Shown here piece by piece: positions 1 through 9,655 of a stretch of DNA of 64,000 bases. Under the pieces are notes generated by a model that did no database searches, had not been told where the DNA came from, and saw only the letters and a program-made list of their open reading frames with translations. The position numbers and the translations under genes are program-made. Origin of the DNA: Mucilaginibacter sp. L196 (GTDB lineage Bacteria > Bacteroidota > Bacteroidia > Sphingobacteriales > Sphingobacteriaceae); NCBI RefSeq assembly GCF_009765905.1, contig NZ_LMUO01000015.1:979984-1043983 (forward strand). Reading direction: 5' to 3'. Position 1 is the first letter of the stretch. Each line of letters opens with the position of its first letter.

Positions 1-741
1 ATGATCAAGATCGACTTTTTGGGCCATGCCGCTATTGAAGCCAATCATTTTTACGATCCTACGGTAACCACCGGGATGCAGGCATACCGTAAGGGTATGG
101 AATACCTTGTTAATAAATTAGGGAGTGATATGTTGATCTATGCCGCTATATCGCCAAGTATGGCCACCGGGCGGTACGTAAATAGCCGCCGTATTGCGTG
201 CGATGCTTTTAAAACAATTGAACATACACGATATACCCTCAACAGTGTCACCTATGGCTGGTGGCAAACCCGGCTGTATAACTATATAGATGCCGACCAT
301 GTGGTTCTTGACCACCAAAGCGATGGTGAAAACCGGGCGCGGTTCCTGTCATCTATCATAACCGGAACTTTTATAACTGGTGATGATTTTTCTGAGTATG
401 GTCAATGGTCGGTTAAAGCCAGGCAATGGTATCAGGATCCGGCCTTTCTGGCAATCGTAAAAAATGGCAAGGCTTTTATGCCGCTGGAAGGAAATATCGA
501 AAAAGGGGCTTCCAATGGATTTTATCGGAAGATAGGTAATGCGCTTTACCTGGCACTTTTTAATTACGATCAAACCCCACTGAATCTTAAGGTAGATTTT
601 AACCGCATAGGCCTATCTCCCAATCGCTCTTATGAGGTAACTAACCTCTTTACTCAAAAAAGCACAAAATATTCACAAGCTGTCAATGAACAATTAGGCG
701 GGGCGGACGCTGTTCTGCTAAAGATTACTACAGCACACTAA
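1..741 (+). CDS. alpha-galactosidase-like glycoside hydrolase (GH36/GH27-type), 5'-truncated
   Basis: This is the C-terminal 246 residues of a glycoside hydrolase whose start lies left of the window; the ATG at base 1 is probably an internal Met. The first residues, MIKIDFLG, fit the KxD nucleophile strand of clan GH-D (melibiase) enzymes. The stretch YVNSRRIACDAF around residue 60 fits the place where the second catalytic Asp sits in these (beta/alpha)8 barrels. From about residue 165 the sequence becomes beta-rich, as in the C-terminal sandwich domain of GH27/GH36 proteins. The family is inferred from these motifs only, so the exact GH number is uncertain. No neighbour on the same strand before the stop helps to assign a substrate. 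Such enzymes in Bacteroidota are usually exported and remove terminal alpha-galactosyl groups. Confidence 0.6.
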   Translation: MIKIDFLGHAAIEANHFYDPTVTTGMQAYRKGMEYLVNKLGSDMLIYAAISPSMATGRYVNSRRIACDAFKTIEHTRYTLNSVTYGWWQTRLYNYIDADHVVLDHQSDGENRARFLSSIITGTFITGDDFSEYGQWSVKARQWYQDPAFLAIVKNGKAFMPLEGNIEKGASNGFYRKIGNALYLALFNYDQTPLNLKVDFNRIGLSPNRSYEVTNLFTQKSTKYSQAVNEQLGGADAVLLKITTAH

Positions 742-913
742 AGCTGTTCACGAATGTTGTTTTAACTGATTAACATATTCAGTCAGAGTCTAATTTTATT
801 TAGGAATGTGACTAAACCTTATGCTGATATTGATGGAAAATTTAAGGAGGTGGGGTTCACAATTGCCCGATCTTTTGATTTGAATAATGCAATTAGTGCG
901 AAGGTTGGTTTTC

Positions 914-1684
914 CTATTTTTCTACCAGGGTAACATTAACGCCCTTATCTTCCAATAGCTTAATTGTGGATGGCGCTATACCGTTATCGGTTATAATATG
1001 TTGAATTTGTTCCAATCCGCATATTTTGCCCAGTCCGCGTTTGCCAAATTTTGAACTATCAGCCAGTACAACCGTAATTTGTGCCGCATCTATCATTTTC
1101 TGATTCAGGCGGGCCTCCATCAGGCTCGTAGTAGTAAGGCCCATTTCCAGGTCAATCCCATCTACCCCTAAAAAAAGCATGCTGCATGATACATCTGCCA
1201 GAATCTGCTCGGCATAAGGGCCCATAACCGATGATGAGTTTTGCCTTAACTGACCGCCAAGCTGCAATACATCTACATGCAGGTGACTGGATAATTCGAG
1301 TGCAACGTTCAGTGCCGAGGTAATTACCGTAAGGTGTTTCTCCGGGTTGATTGACCTTGCTAATGCCAGCATGGTGGTTCCCGATGCAATAATAATAGAA
1401 TCGTTATGCCCGATCATTTTTGCAGCCGCCTTGGCTATCAGGTGTTTTTCATCGGCATGAAGCTGCTCTTTTTCGGCAACAGGTTTATCGTTTATATATG
1501 GGTTGGTTTTTGAGCCCCCGCCATGGGTGCGGAACAACAGGTTTTTATCTTCCAGCAATTTCAGGTCCTTACGAATGGTTACGTGCGAAACGTTCATTTC
1601 TTTGCTAAGGTCCTGCACATTGACAAAACCTGCATCCTGTAATTTTTTTAAAATATACTGATGTCTTTCGGTAATACTTTTCAT
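914..1684 (-). CDS. glpR: DeoR/GlpR-family transcriptional repressor of the glycerol operon
   Basis: The 256-residue protein has the DeoR layout: a winged helix-turn-helix at about residues 5-57, with the typical stretch VSHVTIRKDLKLLE, followed by the linker motif RTHGG. A sugar-phosphate-isomerase-like sensor domain follows (about 75-235, including IIIASGTTMLALA). In this family the effector is a phosphorylated metabolite; for GlpR it is glycerol-3-phosphate. The gene is transcribed divergently from glpD, glpK and glpF across a 297-bp region full of TTTCG and CGAAA half-sites. That arrangement is the basis for calling it the glycerol repressor rather than a generic sugar regulator. The ATG at 1684 gives the normal family length of about 250 residues. 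Confidence 0.8.
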   Translation of the reverse strand: MKSITERHQYILKKLQDAGFVNVQDLSKEMNVSHVTIRKDLKLLEDKNLLFRTHGGGSKTNPYINDKPVAEKEQLHADEKHLIAKAAAKMIGHNDSIIIASGTTMLALARSINPEKHLTVITSALNVALELSSHLHVDVLQLGGQLRQNSSSVMGPYAEQILADVSCSMLFLGVDGIDLEMGLTTTSLMEARLNQKMIDAAQITVVLADSSKFGKRGLGKICGLEQIQHIITDNGIAPSTIKLLEDKGVNVTLVEK

Positions 1685-1771
1685 GTGCTGCTGTAAAACG
1701 TGTTGTTGTTAATCCAAAAATACGAATAAGCCCAGTCTTTTCGACATATTTTTTTAAATAGATAAAAAAAC

Positions 1772-1790
1772 GAAACTAAAAAAATGTTTC
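1772..1790. promoter_or_regulatory. inverted repeat GAAAC-N9-GTTTC in the glpR-glpD intergenic region
   Basis: GAAAC at 1772-1776 and GTTTC at 1786-1790 form an inverted repeat about 90 bp upstream of the regulator start. The surrounding 1740-1960 stretch holds several more copies of the half-site (TTTCG near 1890 and 1912, GAAAC near 1838). Multiple half-sites are usual for DeoR-type repressors, which bind as tetramers. It may serve the repressor gene itself. Confidence 0.35.
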
Positions 1791-1936
1791 ATATTATTAT
1801 TTATTTGTTATGAAAGGTTTGTTTTAATTAAAATAATGAAACAAAATAGATTTTTTTATAAATTTTTAACAAAAATAGCTTTCTTTATATTTCGATATTG
1901 TTTCTTTATCTTTCGTTTTATAGATTTGATTGATCA

Positions 1937-1958
1937 AAACGAAATGATTGTTTCGTTT
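1937..1958. promoter_or_regulatory. putative GlpR operator, perfect 8-bp inverted repeat before glpD
   Basis: AAACGAAA at 1937-1944 and TTTCGTTT at 1951-1958 form a perfect inverted repeat with a 6-bp spacer (TGATTG). It ends 24 bp before the ATG of glpD. The TTCG/CGAA core is the same core seen in known GlpR operators of other bacteria. The position, straddling the probable promoter or transcript start, suits repression of the glp operon by the divergent DeoR-type gene. Binding by that protein is inferred. Confidence 0.55.
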
Positions 1959-1981
1959 CGACTAAATATTTGAAAAAGATC

Positions 1982-3574
1982 ATGGTAGCAATCGAAAGAA
2001 ATAAAATAGTAGCTGCAATAGGCGATGCAGATAAAGTGTGGGATGTAATTGTTATTGGCGGTGGTGCCACCGGGCTAGGTACCGCGGTTGATGCTGCATC
2101 GCGCGGGTACCATACCCTTTTATTGGAACAGGCCGATTTTGCCAAAGGCACCTCAAGCCGTAGCACCAAGCTGGTACATGGCGGGGTGCGTTACCTTGCA
2201 CAAGGCGATATTGCGCTGGTTAGAGAAGCCTTATATGAAAGAGGCCTGTTGCTTAAAAATGCGGCTCACCTGGTAAAAAACGAATCGTTTATTATCCCTA
2301 ATTATGAATGGTGGGGTGGTGCTTTTTACACGATAGGCTTAACCATATATGATCTGTTGGCTGGAAAACTGGGTTTTGGCCGTGCCAAACATATCTCAAA
2401 AAAACAGGTGATCAGCAGGCTGGCTACTATCCAGCAAAAAAGTTTATATGGTGGGGTAGTTTACCACGATGGCCAGTTTGATGATGCCCGCCTTGCTGTA
2501 AACCTTGCCCAAACAGCTTTAGAGCAGGGGGCAACGGTACTTAACTATTTTAAGGTGGTTAACCTTCTTAAAAACAGTAATGGTAAAATTAGTGGCGTTA
2601 CTACAACTGATATAGAGACCGGAATTAGCTATACGCTAAAAGGCAAAACCATCATTAATGCCACGGGGGTTTTTGTTGATGAAATTTTAAACATGGACAA
2701 GCCCGAAAGAAAGCCAATGGTGAGGCCAAGCCAGGGTGTGCACATAGTGCTTAATAGGTCTTTTATGCCTGGTGAAGATGCATTGATGATCCCTAAAACA
2801 GATGATGGCCGTGTGCTTTTCGCTGTTCCATGGCATGATAAGCTGGTGGTTGGTACTACCGATACCCCTATTGATGAACACAGCCTTGAACCAAAGGCAT
2901 TGCCCGAAGAAATAGATTTTATTATGCGTACTGCTGCCAAATATTTAACTAAGGCACCTAACCGAAAAGATGTGTTGAGTGTATTTGCAGGTTTGCGCCC
3001 GCTGGCGGCTCCTGAAGATGGATCATCAAAAACCAAAGAAATTTCCCGCAGCCATAAACTGATTGTTTCTGATTCAGGGCTGATCACTATAACCGGGGGT
3101 AAATGGACAACCTACCGCCGCATGGGCGAGGATACCGTAGATAAAGCCATTGAAGTTGGCGGCCTAACCCCTTATTCAAATAAAACTAAAACATTGCAGA
3201 TACATGGCAGTAAAACAGACGTTGACCGTAACGACCATTTATATGTTTACGGCAGCGACGAAGTGGCGCTACTTGCCTTAGGAAATGAAAACCCCGAATG
3301 GAAGGAAAAACTGCACCCACGCATGCCATACATAAAAGCCGAAGTAATATGGGGCGTAAGATATGAAATGGCCCGTAAGGTAGAAGATATTTTAGCCAGA
3401 AGGGTACGTGCCCTGTTTTTAGACGCCCGTGCTGCAATTGATATGGCGCCGGTAGTGGCTGGCCTGATGGCTATCGAACTGCATAAAGACGAAGCCTGGA
3501 AAGAAGAGCAGGTAAGCACCTTTATAAAAATGGCTCAGACCTATTTGTTAGAGCCATACCAACCAACAACCTGA
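1982..3574 (+). CDS. glpD: aerobic glycerol-3-phosphate dehydrogenase
   Basis: This is an FAD-dependent enzyme that oxidises glycerol-3-phosphate to dihydroxyacetone phosphate at the cytoplasmic membrane and passes electrons to quinone. The N-terminus carries the dinucleotide-binding motif [10 protein letters not shown] (residues 25-33), followed by [17 protein letters not shown], a hallmark of GlpD. The middle has the family stretch VVGTTDTP, and TGGKWTTYR near residue 370 contributes to substrate binding. The C-terminal third is the helical DAO_C cap. I start at the ATG at 1982 (530 residues); a TTG four codons upstream is possible but less likely. It is the first gene of glpD-glpK-glpF, with 43 bp before glpK, and sits behind the operator repeats at 1937-1958. 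Confidence 0.93.
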   Translation: MVAIERNKIVAAIGDADKVWDVIVIGGGATGLGTAVDAASRGYHTLLLEQADFAKGTSSRSTKLVHGGVRYLAQGDIALVREALYERGLLLKNAAHLVKNESFIIPNYEWWGGAFYTIGLTIYDLLAGKLGFGRAKHISKKQVISRLATIQQKSLYGGVVYHDGQFDDARLAVNLAQTALEQGATVLNYFKVVNLLKNSNGKISGVTTTDIETGISYTLKGKTIINATGVFVDEILNMDKPERKPMVRPSQGVHIVLNRSFMPGEDALMIPKTDDGRVLFAVPWHDKLVVGTTDTPIDEHSLEPKALPEEIDFIMRTAAKYLTKAPNRKDVLSVFAGLRPLAAPEDGSSKTKEISRSHKLIVSDSGLITITGGKWTTYRRMGEDTVDKAIEVGGLTPYSNKTKTLQIHGSKTDVDRNDHLYVYGSDEVALLALGNENPEWKEKLHPRMPYIKAEVIWGVRYEMARKVEDILARRVRALFLDARAAIDMAPVVAGLMAIELHKDEAWKEEQVSTFIKMAQTYLLEPYQPTT

Positions 3575-3617
3575 ACTAAACCTATTATATATTAAACCAC
3601 GAATAAACGTTAAAATT

Positions 3618-5132
3618 ATGGAAGAGTACATTTTAGCCCTCGATCAAGGCACCACAAGTAGCCGGGCCATTATTTTTGATCACGATGGAAAAATAAGATC
3701 TGTTGTGCAAAAGGAGTTTAAACAGATTTTCCCGCAATCCGGATGGGTTGAGCATGACCCGAATGAGATCTGGTCGACCCAGGCAGGGGTAGCCGCTGAA
3801 GCAACCGTTAAGATGGGAATTAACGGTACCAACATAAAAGCGATAGGCATCACCAATCAGCGCGAAACAACTATTGTTTGGGACAGAAATACCGGCGAGC
3901 CGGTTTATAACGCTATTGTTTGGCAAGACAGGCGCACCGCAGCTTTCTGCGATCAGTTAAAAAAAGATGGAAAAGAGGCTATGGTACGCTCCAAAACGGG
4001 GCTGGTAATTGATTCCTATTTTTCGGGAACAAAAATAAAGTGGATACTGGATAATGTAAAAGGCGCGCGCGATAGAGCAAATGCCGGTGAACTGGCCTTT
4101 GGAACCGTAGATAGCTGGCTGGTATGGAAATTTACCAGGGGCGCGGTACACGTTACCGATGTGACCAATGCGAGCCGTACCATGCTTTTTAACATCCGTA
4201 CACAACAATGGGATGATGAATTACTGGCTATGCTTGATGTTCCGAAAAGCATGTTGCCTGAAGTAAAGCAATCGAGCGAAATTTACGGCGAAACAGCCAC
4301 TACTATATTTGCCTCAAAAATACCAATAGCGGGTATAGCCGGCGATCAGTCTGCCGCGCTTTTTGGCCAAATGTGCATTGAAAAAGCCATGGTTAAAAAT
4401 ACCTACGGCACAGGTTGTTTTATGTTGATGAACATAGGTGATGAGTTTATTGAATCAAAAAATAACCTGCTAACTACTATTGCCTGGAAAATTAACGGAA
4501 AGATTCAGTATGCTTTTGAGGGAAGCATATTTATAGGCGGCGCTGTTGTACAATGGCTACGCGATGGTTTGGGTATTATCAAATCGTCATCAGAAGTTGA
4601 AGCTTTAGCCTTAAGCGTGCCGGATACGCAGGGGGTATATTTTGTACCGGCTTTTGCTGGTCTGGGCGCTCCCTATTGGAAACCGGATGTACGGGGAACT
4701 ATTGTAGGTTTAAGCAGGGGGACCACATCGGGCCATATTGCCCGTGCGGCAACAGAGTCCATCGCTTACCAAACCATGGATGTTTTAAAGGCAATGGAAG
4801 CCGATGCGGGGATGGAAATAAAAGAATTGAGGGTTGATGGCGGCGCAACAGCAAATGACCTGTTGATGCAATTTCAATCAAACTTGCTTAACTGTAAGGT
4901 GATAAGGCCTGTTATAGTTGAAACTACGGCCCTGGGCGCGGCTTACCTGGCCGGGCTGGCAGTTGGATACTGGAAAAATGTTGAGGAGATTCAGCAGCTT
5001 TGGAAATCAGAAAAGGAATTTATTCCTAAAGAGGATCTGCCAAATATTAAAAAGGGAATCCTTGGATGGAAAAAAGCCATCCACGCTGCACAATCCTGGT
5101 GTGACGAAATTCCGGAAGAAGAATTGGTTTAG
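3618..5132 (+). CDS. glpK: glycerol kinase
   Basis: The enzyme phosphorylates glycerol to glycerol-3-phosphate with ATP in the cytosol, trapping glycerol that enters through the neighbouring facilitator. The 504-residue protein has the FGGY-kinase layout. The phosphate-binding motif DQGTTSSR starts at residue 9, QRETT and WQDRRT follow in the N-terminal domain, and [10 protein letters not shown] and the C-terminal [13 protein letters not shown] (the FGGY signature 2 region) complete the second domain. Length matches the usual 495-505 residues. It is the second gene of the glp operon; its product is the substrate of GlpD and presumably the inducer that releases the GlpR-like repressor. Confidence 0.95.
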   Translation: MEEYILALDQGTTSSRAIIFDHDGKIRSVVQKEFKQIFPQSGWVEHDPNEIWSTQAGVAAEATVKMGINGTNIKAIGITNQRETTIVWDRNTGEPVYNAIVWQDRRTAAFCDQLKKDGKEAMVRSKTGLVIDSYFSGTKIKWILDNVKGARDRANAGELAFGTVDSWLVWKFTRGAVHVTDVTNASRTMLFNIRTQQWDDELLAMLDVPKSMLPEVKQSSEIYGETATTIFASKIPIAGIAGDQSAALFGQMCIEKAMVKNTYGTGCFMLMNIGDEFIESKNNLLTTIAWKINGKIQYAFEGSIFIGGAVVQWLRDGLGIIKSSSEVEALALSVPDTQGVYFVPAFAGLGAPYWKPDVRGTIVGLSRGTTSGHIARAATESIAYQTMDVLKAMEADAGMEIKELRVDGGATANDLLMQFQSNLLNCKVIRPVIVETTALGAAYLAGLAVGYWKNVEEIQQLWKSEKEFIPKEDLPNIKKGILGWKKAIHAAQSWCDEIPEEELV

Positions 5133-5156
5133 TGTTCAACTTTTAATTTTATTGAG

Positions 5157-5888
5157 ATGTCTCCATTTATTGCAGAATTAATTGGCACTATGCTAATGAT
5201 ACTCTTAGGCGATGGCGTAGTAGCCAACGTAGTTTTGAAAGATACCAAAGGAAGTAACAGCGGCTGGATAGTTATTACCACCGCCTGGGGTTTGGCAGTT
5301 TTTGTAGGGGTTACAGTTGCCGGCCCTTATAGCGGTGCGCATTTAAACCCGGCCATAACCATAGGCTTGGCCATTGCAGGCAAATTTGCCTGGGCACAGG
5401 TATTGCCATATATAATTGCTCAGTTTTTAGGTGCTTTTATGGGCGCATTTTTAGTGTGGATAATGTATTATGATCATTTTAAACGCACTAATGACCCCGC
5501 TTCTATTTTGGCGGTTTTTTGTACCGGCCCGGCAGTTCGCAATTATATATCAAATATATCCAGCGAAATCATCGGCGCCTTTGTACTCATATTTACCGTT
5601 TTTTATATTACTGGGGCCGAGATAACACCAACTAAAACACCCATAGGGCTGGGTTCAGTTGGGGCGTTGCCGGTAGCTTTATTGGTATGGGTAATAGGAT
5701 TATCATTAGGTGGTACAACCGGCTATGCTATTAACCCCGCGCGCGATTTGGGTCCGCGCATTATTCATGCCCTTTTACCAATGAAAAATAAAGGAGGTAG
5801 TGACTGGGCCTATTCGTGGATCCCTATTATAGGGCCACTTATTGGGGTAACCATAGCCGCTGTACTCTATCTCCAAATCCATGGATAA
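5157..5888 (+). CDS. glpF: glycerol uptake facilitator (MIP family aquaglyceroporin)
   Basis: This 243-residue inner-membrane channel lets glycerol diffuse into the cytoplasm. It has the two NPA half-helix motifs of the MIP family: HLNPAITIG (NPA at 64-66) and INPARDLGP (NPA at 193-195). The Arg-Asp directly after the second NPA (R196, D197) is the glycerol-facilitator signature; water-specific aquaporins lack the Asp. Six hydrophobic segments are visible. It lies 24 bp after glpK in the same operon, so uptake, phosphorylation and oxidation are co-expressed. Confidence 0.93.
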   Translation: MSPFIAELIGTMLMILLGDGVVANVVLKDTKGSNSGWIVITTAWGLAVFVGVTVAGPYSGAHLNPAITIGLAIAGKFAWAQVLPYIIAQFLGAFMGAFLVWIMYYDHFKRTNDPASILAVFCTGPAVRNYISNISSEIIGAFVLIFTVFYITGAEITPTKTPIGLGSVGALPVALLVWVIGLSLGGTTGYAINPARDLGPRIIHALLPMKNKGGSDWAYSWIPIIGPLIGVTIAAVLYLQIHG

Positions 5889-5905
5889 ATAAAAAAAGAA
5901 ACATC

Positions 5906-6682
5906 ATGAAAAATATAAGGAAAGTTAGTCTATTGGCTATACTGGGGCTATGCCTTTGTCTTCATAGCTGGGCCCAGGATACTACAGCACGAAAAAAAGA
6001 CACATTAAACGTTAAAAAGTATAACCCTTTTGATATTAATTTACAGGTACGTAACTTGTATATATGGCGTGGTTTCAGGGTTTCAAACAGCCCAATTGCC
6101 GATGCAGACTTCCATTACAGTACCCGCGACGGCAACTTTGCTGTTGGCCTTTGGGGCGGTGAAAGCTTTGACGGTGTGTACCGGGAGTTTGATTACTATG
6201 TAAGCTATAAAACATCGGGTTTTAACTTTTCGGTTTGGGATATTAATAATTTCACCAATTACCCCAATGCCAACCTGTTTAATTATAACCCGGCAAGCAC
6301 CTCGCATTTTATTGATGTAACGGCGGGTTACCAGTTTGGCAATTCGTTCCCGTTAAGTATTAACTGGAGCACTATTGTGCAGGGGCGTGATACCTACACC
6401 AAAAGCAATGGCCAACTAGCCAATGCTTACTCCAATTATGTGGTGCTTGATTACCGCATCTGGAAGGAAGGCACTTCTGATCTGCATATTTTTGCCGGCG
6501 GTGGTTTTGCTTTTGGCCGTGACGAGAATTTTTATGGTTCGAAGCCTAATATTGTAAATACCGGGCTAACGCTTAATAAAGATTTAAAGATATTTAGCTA
6601 TCATTTACCGCTCGCGGCTACAGCAATGGTTAGCCCTGAACATAAATATGGGGCTTTGCAACTTGTGTTCAATGTATTTTAG
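5906..6682 (+). CDS. outer-membrane beta-barrel protein of the glycerol operon
   Basis: The 258-residue protein begins with a signal peptide (MKNIRKVSLLAILGLCLCLHS, cleaved near AWAQ-DTT). The rest is built of alternating hydrophobic/polar beta strands rich in Tyr, Phe, Gly and Asn and ends in a terminal Phe, as outer-membrane barrels do. The strand LQVRNLYIWRGFRVSNSPIA resembles TorF-type putative porins (the LYVWRG motif). It follows glpF by 17 bp and closes the operon, so a role in passage of glycerol or glycerol-containing compounds through the outer membrane is inferred. The ATG at 5906 is chosen because it gives a proper signal peptide; the open frame runs further upstream inside glpF. 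Confidence 0.7.
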   Translation: MKNIRKVSLLAILGLCLCLHSWAQDTTARKKDTLNVKKYNPFDINLQVRNLYIWRGFRVSNSPIADADFHYSTRDGNFAVGLWGGESFDGVYREFDYYVSYKTSGFNFSVWDINNFTNYPNANLFNYNPASTSHFIDVTAGYQFGNSFPLSINWSTIVQGRDTYTKSNGQLANAYSNYVVLDYRIWKEGTSDLHIFAGGGFAFGRDENFYGSKPNIVNTGLTLNKDLKIFSYHLPLAATAMVSPEHKYGALQLVFNVF

Positions 6683-6765
6683 CTAGGAAACTTTAGCCAA
6701 GGTTCGAACCTTTTTTATGAAACGTGACATAAGTAATTGGTAGTAAATTGTGATAAGGATAAAAG

Positions 6766-6792
6766 AGAGCTAGATACTTTATATCTAGCTCT
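6766..6792. terminator. hairpin between the glp operon and the convergent phospholipase gene
   Basis: AGAGCTAGAT (6766-6775) and ATCTAGCTCT (6783-6792) are perfectly complementary 10-bp arms with a 7-nt loop. It lies 84 bp after the stop of the outer-membrane gene, between convergent units. The T tract after it is short (TTAAAATT), so it may act in both directions or only weakly. Confidence 0.5.
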
Positions 6793-6930
6793 TTAAAATT
6801 AGCTGTAGGGGAAGAACCTCGAACCTTAGAGATTTGAAACGATTAGTGAACTTTTAGGTTTTTAAATTTTACCGGACAGTAATAGTTTGCAAGTTCATGG
6901 ATCACTATGCTTGTAGATTGCATCTGCATT

Positions 6931-6962
6931 AAAAAAGCCACTCTACTTTCGTAAAGCGGCTT
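6931..6962 (-). terminator. minus-strand intrinsic terminator with GAAA tetraloop (copy A)
   Basis: Read on the minus strand, this is a 12-bp stem closed by a GAAA tetraloop (stem 6935-6962) and followed by six T. A second copy lies at 59420-59451. The differences inside the stem keep base pairing: a G-C pair becomes G-U, and a U/U mismatch becomes U-A. It sits about 90 bp beyond the stop of the phospholipase gene and probably ends that operon. Confidence 0.65.
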
Positions 6963-7051
6963 AGTAGCCCGTCGGAGAAACTTCTCGAACCTCTTTTAGT
7001 CGATTTACTGCTTTTGGCCGCGTCTTAAATTTAATTATACATTTTAATAAT

Positions 7052-9610
7052 TTAGATAACTCTTCCCATAAACGGGTCGCTGTAAGTTGATTTGCCATTT
7101 TCAACCCGGCCCGCGTATCTTTTTTCAAATGATTCATGACCTGCAACTTTTATACTGAAGTCATACCAGTTAAAGTTTTTTTTCAGGTTCAAAACTATTT
7201 TTTCTTCACCTGAAGAAGGAATCAACTTGATAATAGCACTGCTTTTATAAGCATTATCATGTATTTCAACTTGCTGTGGTTTACCAGTCTTATTAACTAA
7301 TGTTAAAAGTACATTGCCTGTTAGCTTGTTACTGGTAAGTTCATGCTGATACTCAACATGTATTTTTACCGCGGGATCGTTGGCATTACCTTTAAATTCA
7401 CGATAAAAACCATTTGGCCCGTAAACTTTTAAATGGTAATGTTCATCAGCAAACTCATTAAGTGGCCAGGTATCGGCAAGCCTATCGCCGGCAGTTAAGC
7501 CATATGCCCAGGTACGAACGTTGCCGAATGTAGGTTTATCAGTATTTGCCTGTAGGTATTTGCCCGGGGCATACACGTTAAAAGGCGCACCTGTGGCTCG
7601 GCTGCCAAAAGCTTTATTCCCGGCCTTAAAATTTATTTCAAACGATTTTTTATCAGCATTTAATTCACCGTCAGCATATAGTTCATAGGGTAAAGCGCAT
7701 GATGGTTTTATGCCTTTTTCCTGCTGCGGCATATACGGCGAAGAAACAGGGCTATGATTAATCTGTGTTATCTCCTCGGTGGTTAGTAATTTATAATCCG
7801 ATGGCAGTTTTTTAAACTTAGCATTGGTTATATTTTCAACAAACGCGTCTTTTTTTACAAACTCTGGCTTTTCAATTTCGCTGCCATTATATGGCCTAAA
7901 TACCGATGTAAGGTTCCCGCATATAGTCCTTCTCCAATCGCTTATGTTAGGCTCAATAACCTTCTTGCCTGTTTTTTTGCTTAAAAAATCTTCAAGGAAT
8001 TGCAAGGTAGAAGTGTGGTCAAAAACCTCAGAATTCACCCAACCACCTTTACTCCACGGCGAGGCGATAACCATAGGTACCCGGAACCCCAATCCGATAG
8101 AGCTTTCGCGATCATATTTCTCCGGGAAATCTTTTCTTTCGTTTTCCTGGTCAACAGTTACAAATTCTACTCGGGTATCAATTCCATTGGATACTAAACC
8201 TGTTCCTTTTTTATGGGAATGCGGTGCTACAAAAGGTGGTACATGGTCAAAATAGCCATCGTTTTCATCGTAAGTAAGTATAAATATGGTCTTTTTCCAA
8301 ACTTCAGGATCCTTGGTAAGGATACCCATCACTTCAGATACATACCAGGCACCATACCAAGCCGAGGCAGGGTGGTCACTAAAGTTTTCGGGCGCGGTAA
8401 CCCATGATACAGTTGGCAATTTGCCATTATTTACATCATCCCTAAATTGGTATAAAACATCGCCTTTAGGTATTTGTACCTCGCGTTCTGTTCCGTTATC
8501 ATCATACTTTAAAGTAATTAAGGTATGGTAGTCAGGATCGTTTTTATTAGTATCAAATGCTTTTAAATGAATGCTTTTTGCTCTCTCAGATAGGTTTGCG
8601 AACTCATCGGGTTTAGCGCTTGCTTTTTCTTTCTTAAAACCATCCAAGTATTGCTTCATCTCTTTCAACTGGATCTTGTAGTGGTCAATATGTGCATCAT
8701 TCGGAGGTAAAGCGTCAATTTTCTTTTGCAGATCCTCGATCATTACAGGCAACTGAACTAAGCGCTTATCTAAAGCTTCAATATGTTTTTGGTGCAACCG
8801 GATATTGTATTGCTCAAAAAACTCTAATGGGTTATCCTGGAAGTTGGATAGCCAGGGGTCCTGTTCACCCTCAAAGCCTACGTCAATACTCATTTCATTT
8901 TGGTAGCATTTCCATGATATGCCGTGGTCCTCTAAACGTTCCGGGAAAGTAGTCCATTTTAAAGTGCCATAATCCATATCATCGTTCCACACATTTGCCC
9001 GTGAATTTTCATTTTGCTCTTCCCTTATGGTTCCCGTCCAATAAAAAAGCCTGTTAGGATTGGTACCTGTTAAAGCCGAGCAAAAGTTCTGATCGCAAAC
9101 AGTAAATGCATCAGCGAGTGAGTAATAGAAAGGAATATCTGATCGGTTATGATAGCCTAATGTTAAAGGCATATCGCTGTACTCTTTAATACTATTCTTT
9201 TTTTGAATCAGCCACTGGTCAAATTTGCCATCATTACGGGAGTTTACCTGGTTAGCCCATGAGTGCGGTAACGAACTCATCCACGTAGCTTTTGTGTTAT
9301 TGATATCCAGGTGAAAGGGGGCATAAGTTTCGCCTTTTTCGTTGGACTGCAACCAAACTTTATTTCCATTTGGCAGATCAATAGCACGGGGATCATTAAA
9401 ACCCCTAACGCCTTTTAAAGTGCCGTAGCAATGGTCAAAAGAGCGGTTCTCCTGCATCAGGATAACAATATGCTCTGCGTCCAGATAAGTGCTGCCTTCG
9501 GGTGCATTTATAGCTAATGCTTTTTGTATAGAGGCCGGTAACATGCCAACAGCACTTGCCGCGCCGGTAAGTAATGCTGCTTTTTTCAGGAAATCTCTTC
9601 TGTTATCCAT
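7052..9610 (-). CDS. Tat-exported phospholipase C, phosphocholine-specific type
   Basis: The 852-residue protein belongs to the bacterial phospholipase C / acid phosphatase superfamily (PlcN/PlcH-like). A twin-arginine signal is visible (NRRDFLKKAALLTG, residues 3-16). The catalytic phosphoesterase domain (about 45-570) contains the metal-site motif QENRSFDHCYG (residues 53-63). Further motifs are ILTYDENDGYFDHVPPF and GFRVPMVIASPWSKGG. Two C-terminal beta domains of the DUF756 type (about 640-735 and 740-835) match the length of full phospholipases C. The family removes the phospho-headgroup from phosphatidylcholine-type lipids outside the cytoplasm. It is the last gene of a four-gene operon, 45 bp after the FAD oxidase. 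The other genes process aminophosphonates, so the natural substrate may be a phosphonolipid; that is inference. It corresponds to plcN in naming schemes, but the headgroup preference cannot be read from the sequence. Confidence 0.85.
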   Translation of the reverse strand: MDNRRDFLKKAALLTGAASAVGMLPASIQKALAINAPEGSTYLDAEHIVILMQENRSFDHCYGTLKGVRGFNDPRAIDLPNGNKVWLQSNEKGETYAPFHLDINNTKATWMSSLPHSWANQVNSRNDGKFDQWLIQKKNSIKEYSDMPLTLGYHNRSDIPFYYSLADAFTVCDQNFCSALTGTNPNRLFYWTGTIREEQNENSRANVWNDDMDYGTLKWTTFPERLEDHGISWKCYQNEMSIDVGFEGEQDPWLSNFQDNPLEFFEQYNIRLHQKHIEALDKRLVQLPVMIEDLQKKIDALPPNDAHIDHYKIQLKEMKQYLDGFKKEKASAKPDEFANLSERAKSIHLKAFDTNKNDPDYHTLITLKYDDNGTEREVQIPKGDVLYQFRDDVNNGKLPTVSWVTAPENFSDHPASAWYGAWYVSEVMGILTKDPEVWKKTIFILTYDENDGYFDHVPPFVAPHSHKKGTGLVSNGIDTRVEFVTVDQENERKDFPEKYDRESSIGLGFRVPMVIASPWSKGGWVNSEVFDHTSTLQFLEDFLSKKTGKKVIEPNISDWRRTICGNLTSVFRPYNGSEIEKPEFVKKDAFVENITNAKFKKLPSDYKLLTTEEITQINHSPVSSPYMPQQEKGIKPSCALPYELYADGELNADKKSFEINFKAGNKAFGSRATGAPFNVYAPGKYLQANTDKPTFGNVRTWAYGLTAGDRLADTWPLNEFADEHYHLKVYGPNGFYREFKGNANDPAVKIHVEYQHELTSNKLTGNVLLTLVNKTGKPQQVEIHDNAYKSSAIIKLIPSSGEEKIVLNLKKNFNWYDFSIKVAGHESFEKRYAGRVENGKSTYSDPFMGRVI

Positions 9611-9655
9611 TGCTGATATTTAAAAAATGGGAATTTAATAAGATTTAATATCTTT

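Larger units (their letters stand above)
6683..7051. other. 369-bp intergenic region between convergent genes
   Basis: No gene is supported here. The stretch holds two hairpins, at 6766-6792 and 6931-6962. Each is followed on its right by a sequence resembling the 3' end of a minus-strand tRNA: GAACCTCGAACC near 6812 and CTTCTCGAACC near 6981. Neither can be folded into a whole tRNA, so they are at best remnants. Confidence 0.5.

Noticed and set aside
766..933. Short plus-strand open frame overlapping the end of the glpR-like gene, ending ISAKVGFPIFLPG
   Set aside because: It reads somewhat like the end of an outer-membrane protein and could be a gene remnant, but it is under 60 codons, has no start, and overlaps a solid gene on the other strand.
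2629..3087. 152-codon antisense frame inside glpD
   Set aside because: Shadow of a well-supported gene; composition follows the codon pattern of glpD.
6963..7000. Possible tRNA gene on the minus strand
   Set aside because: Only a T-loop/acceptor-like end is visible; no anticodon or D arm can be folded.
7824..8255. 143-codon antisense frame inside the phospholipase gene
   Set aside because: Shadow of the real gene, no independent support.
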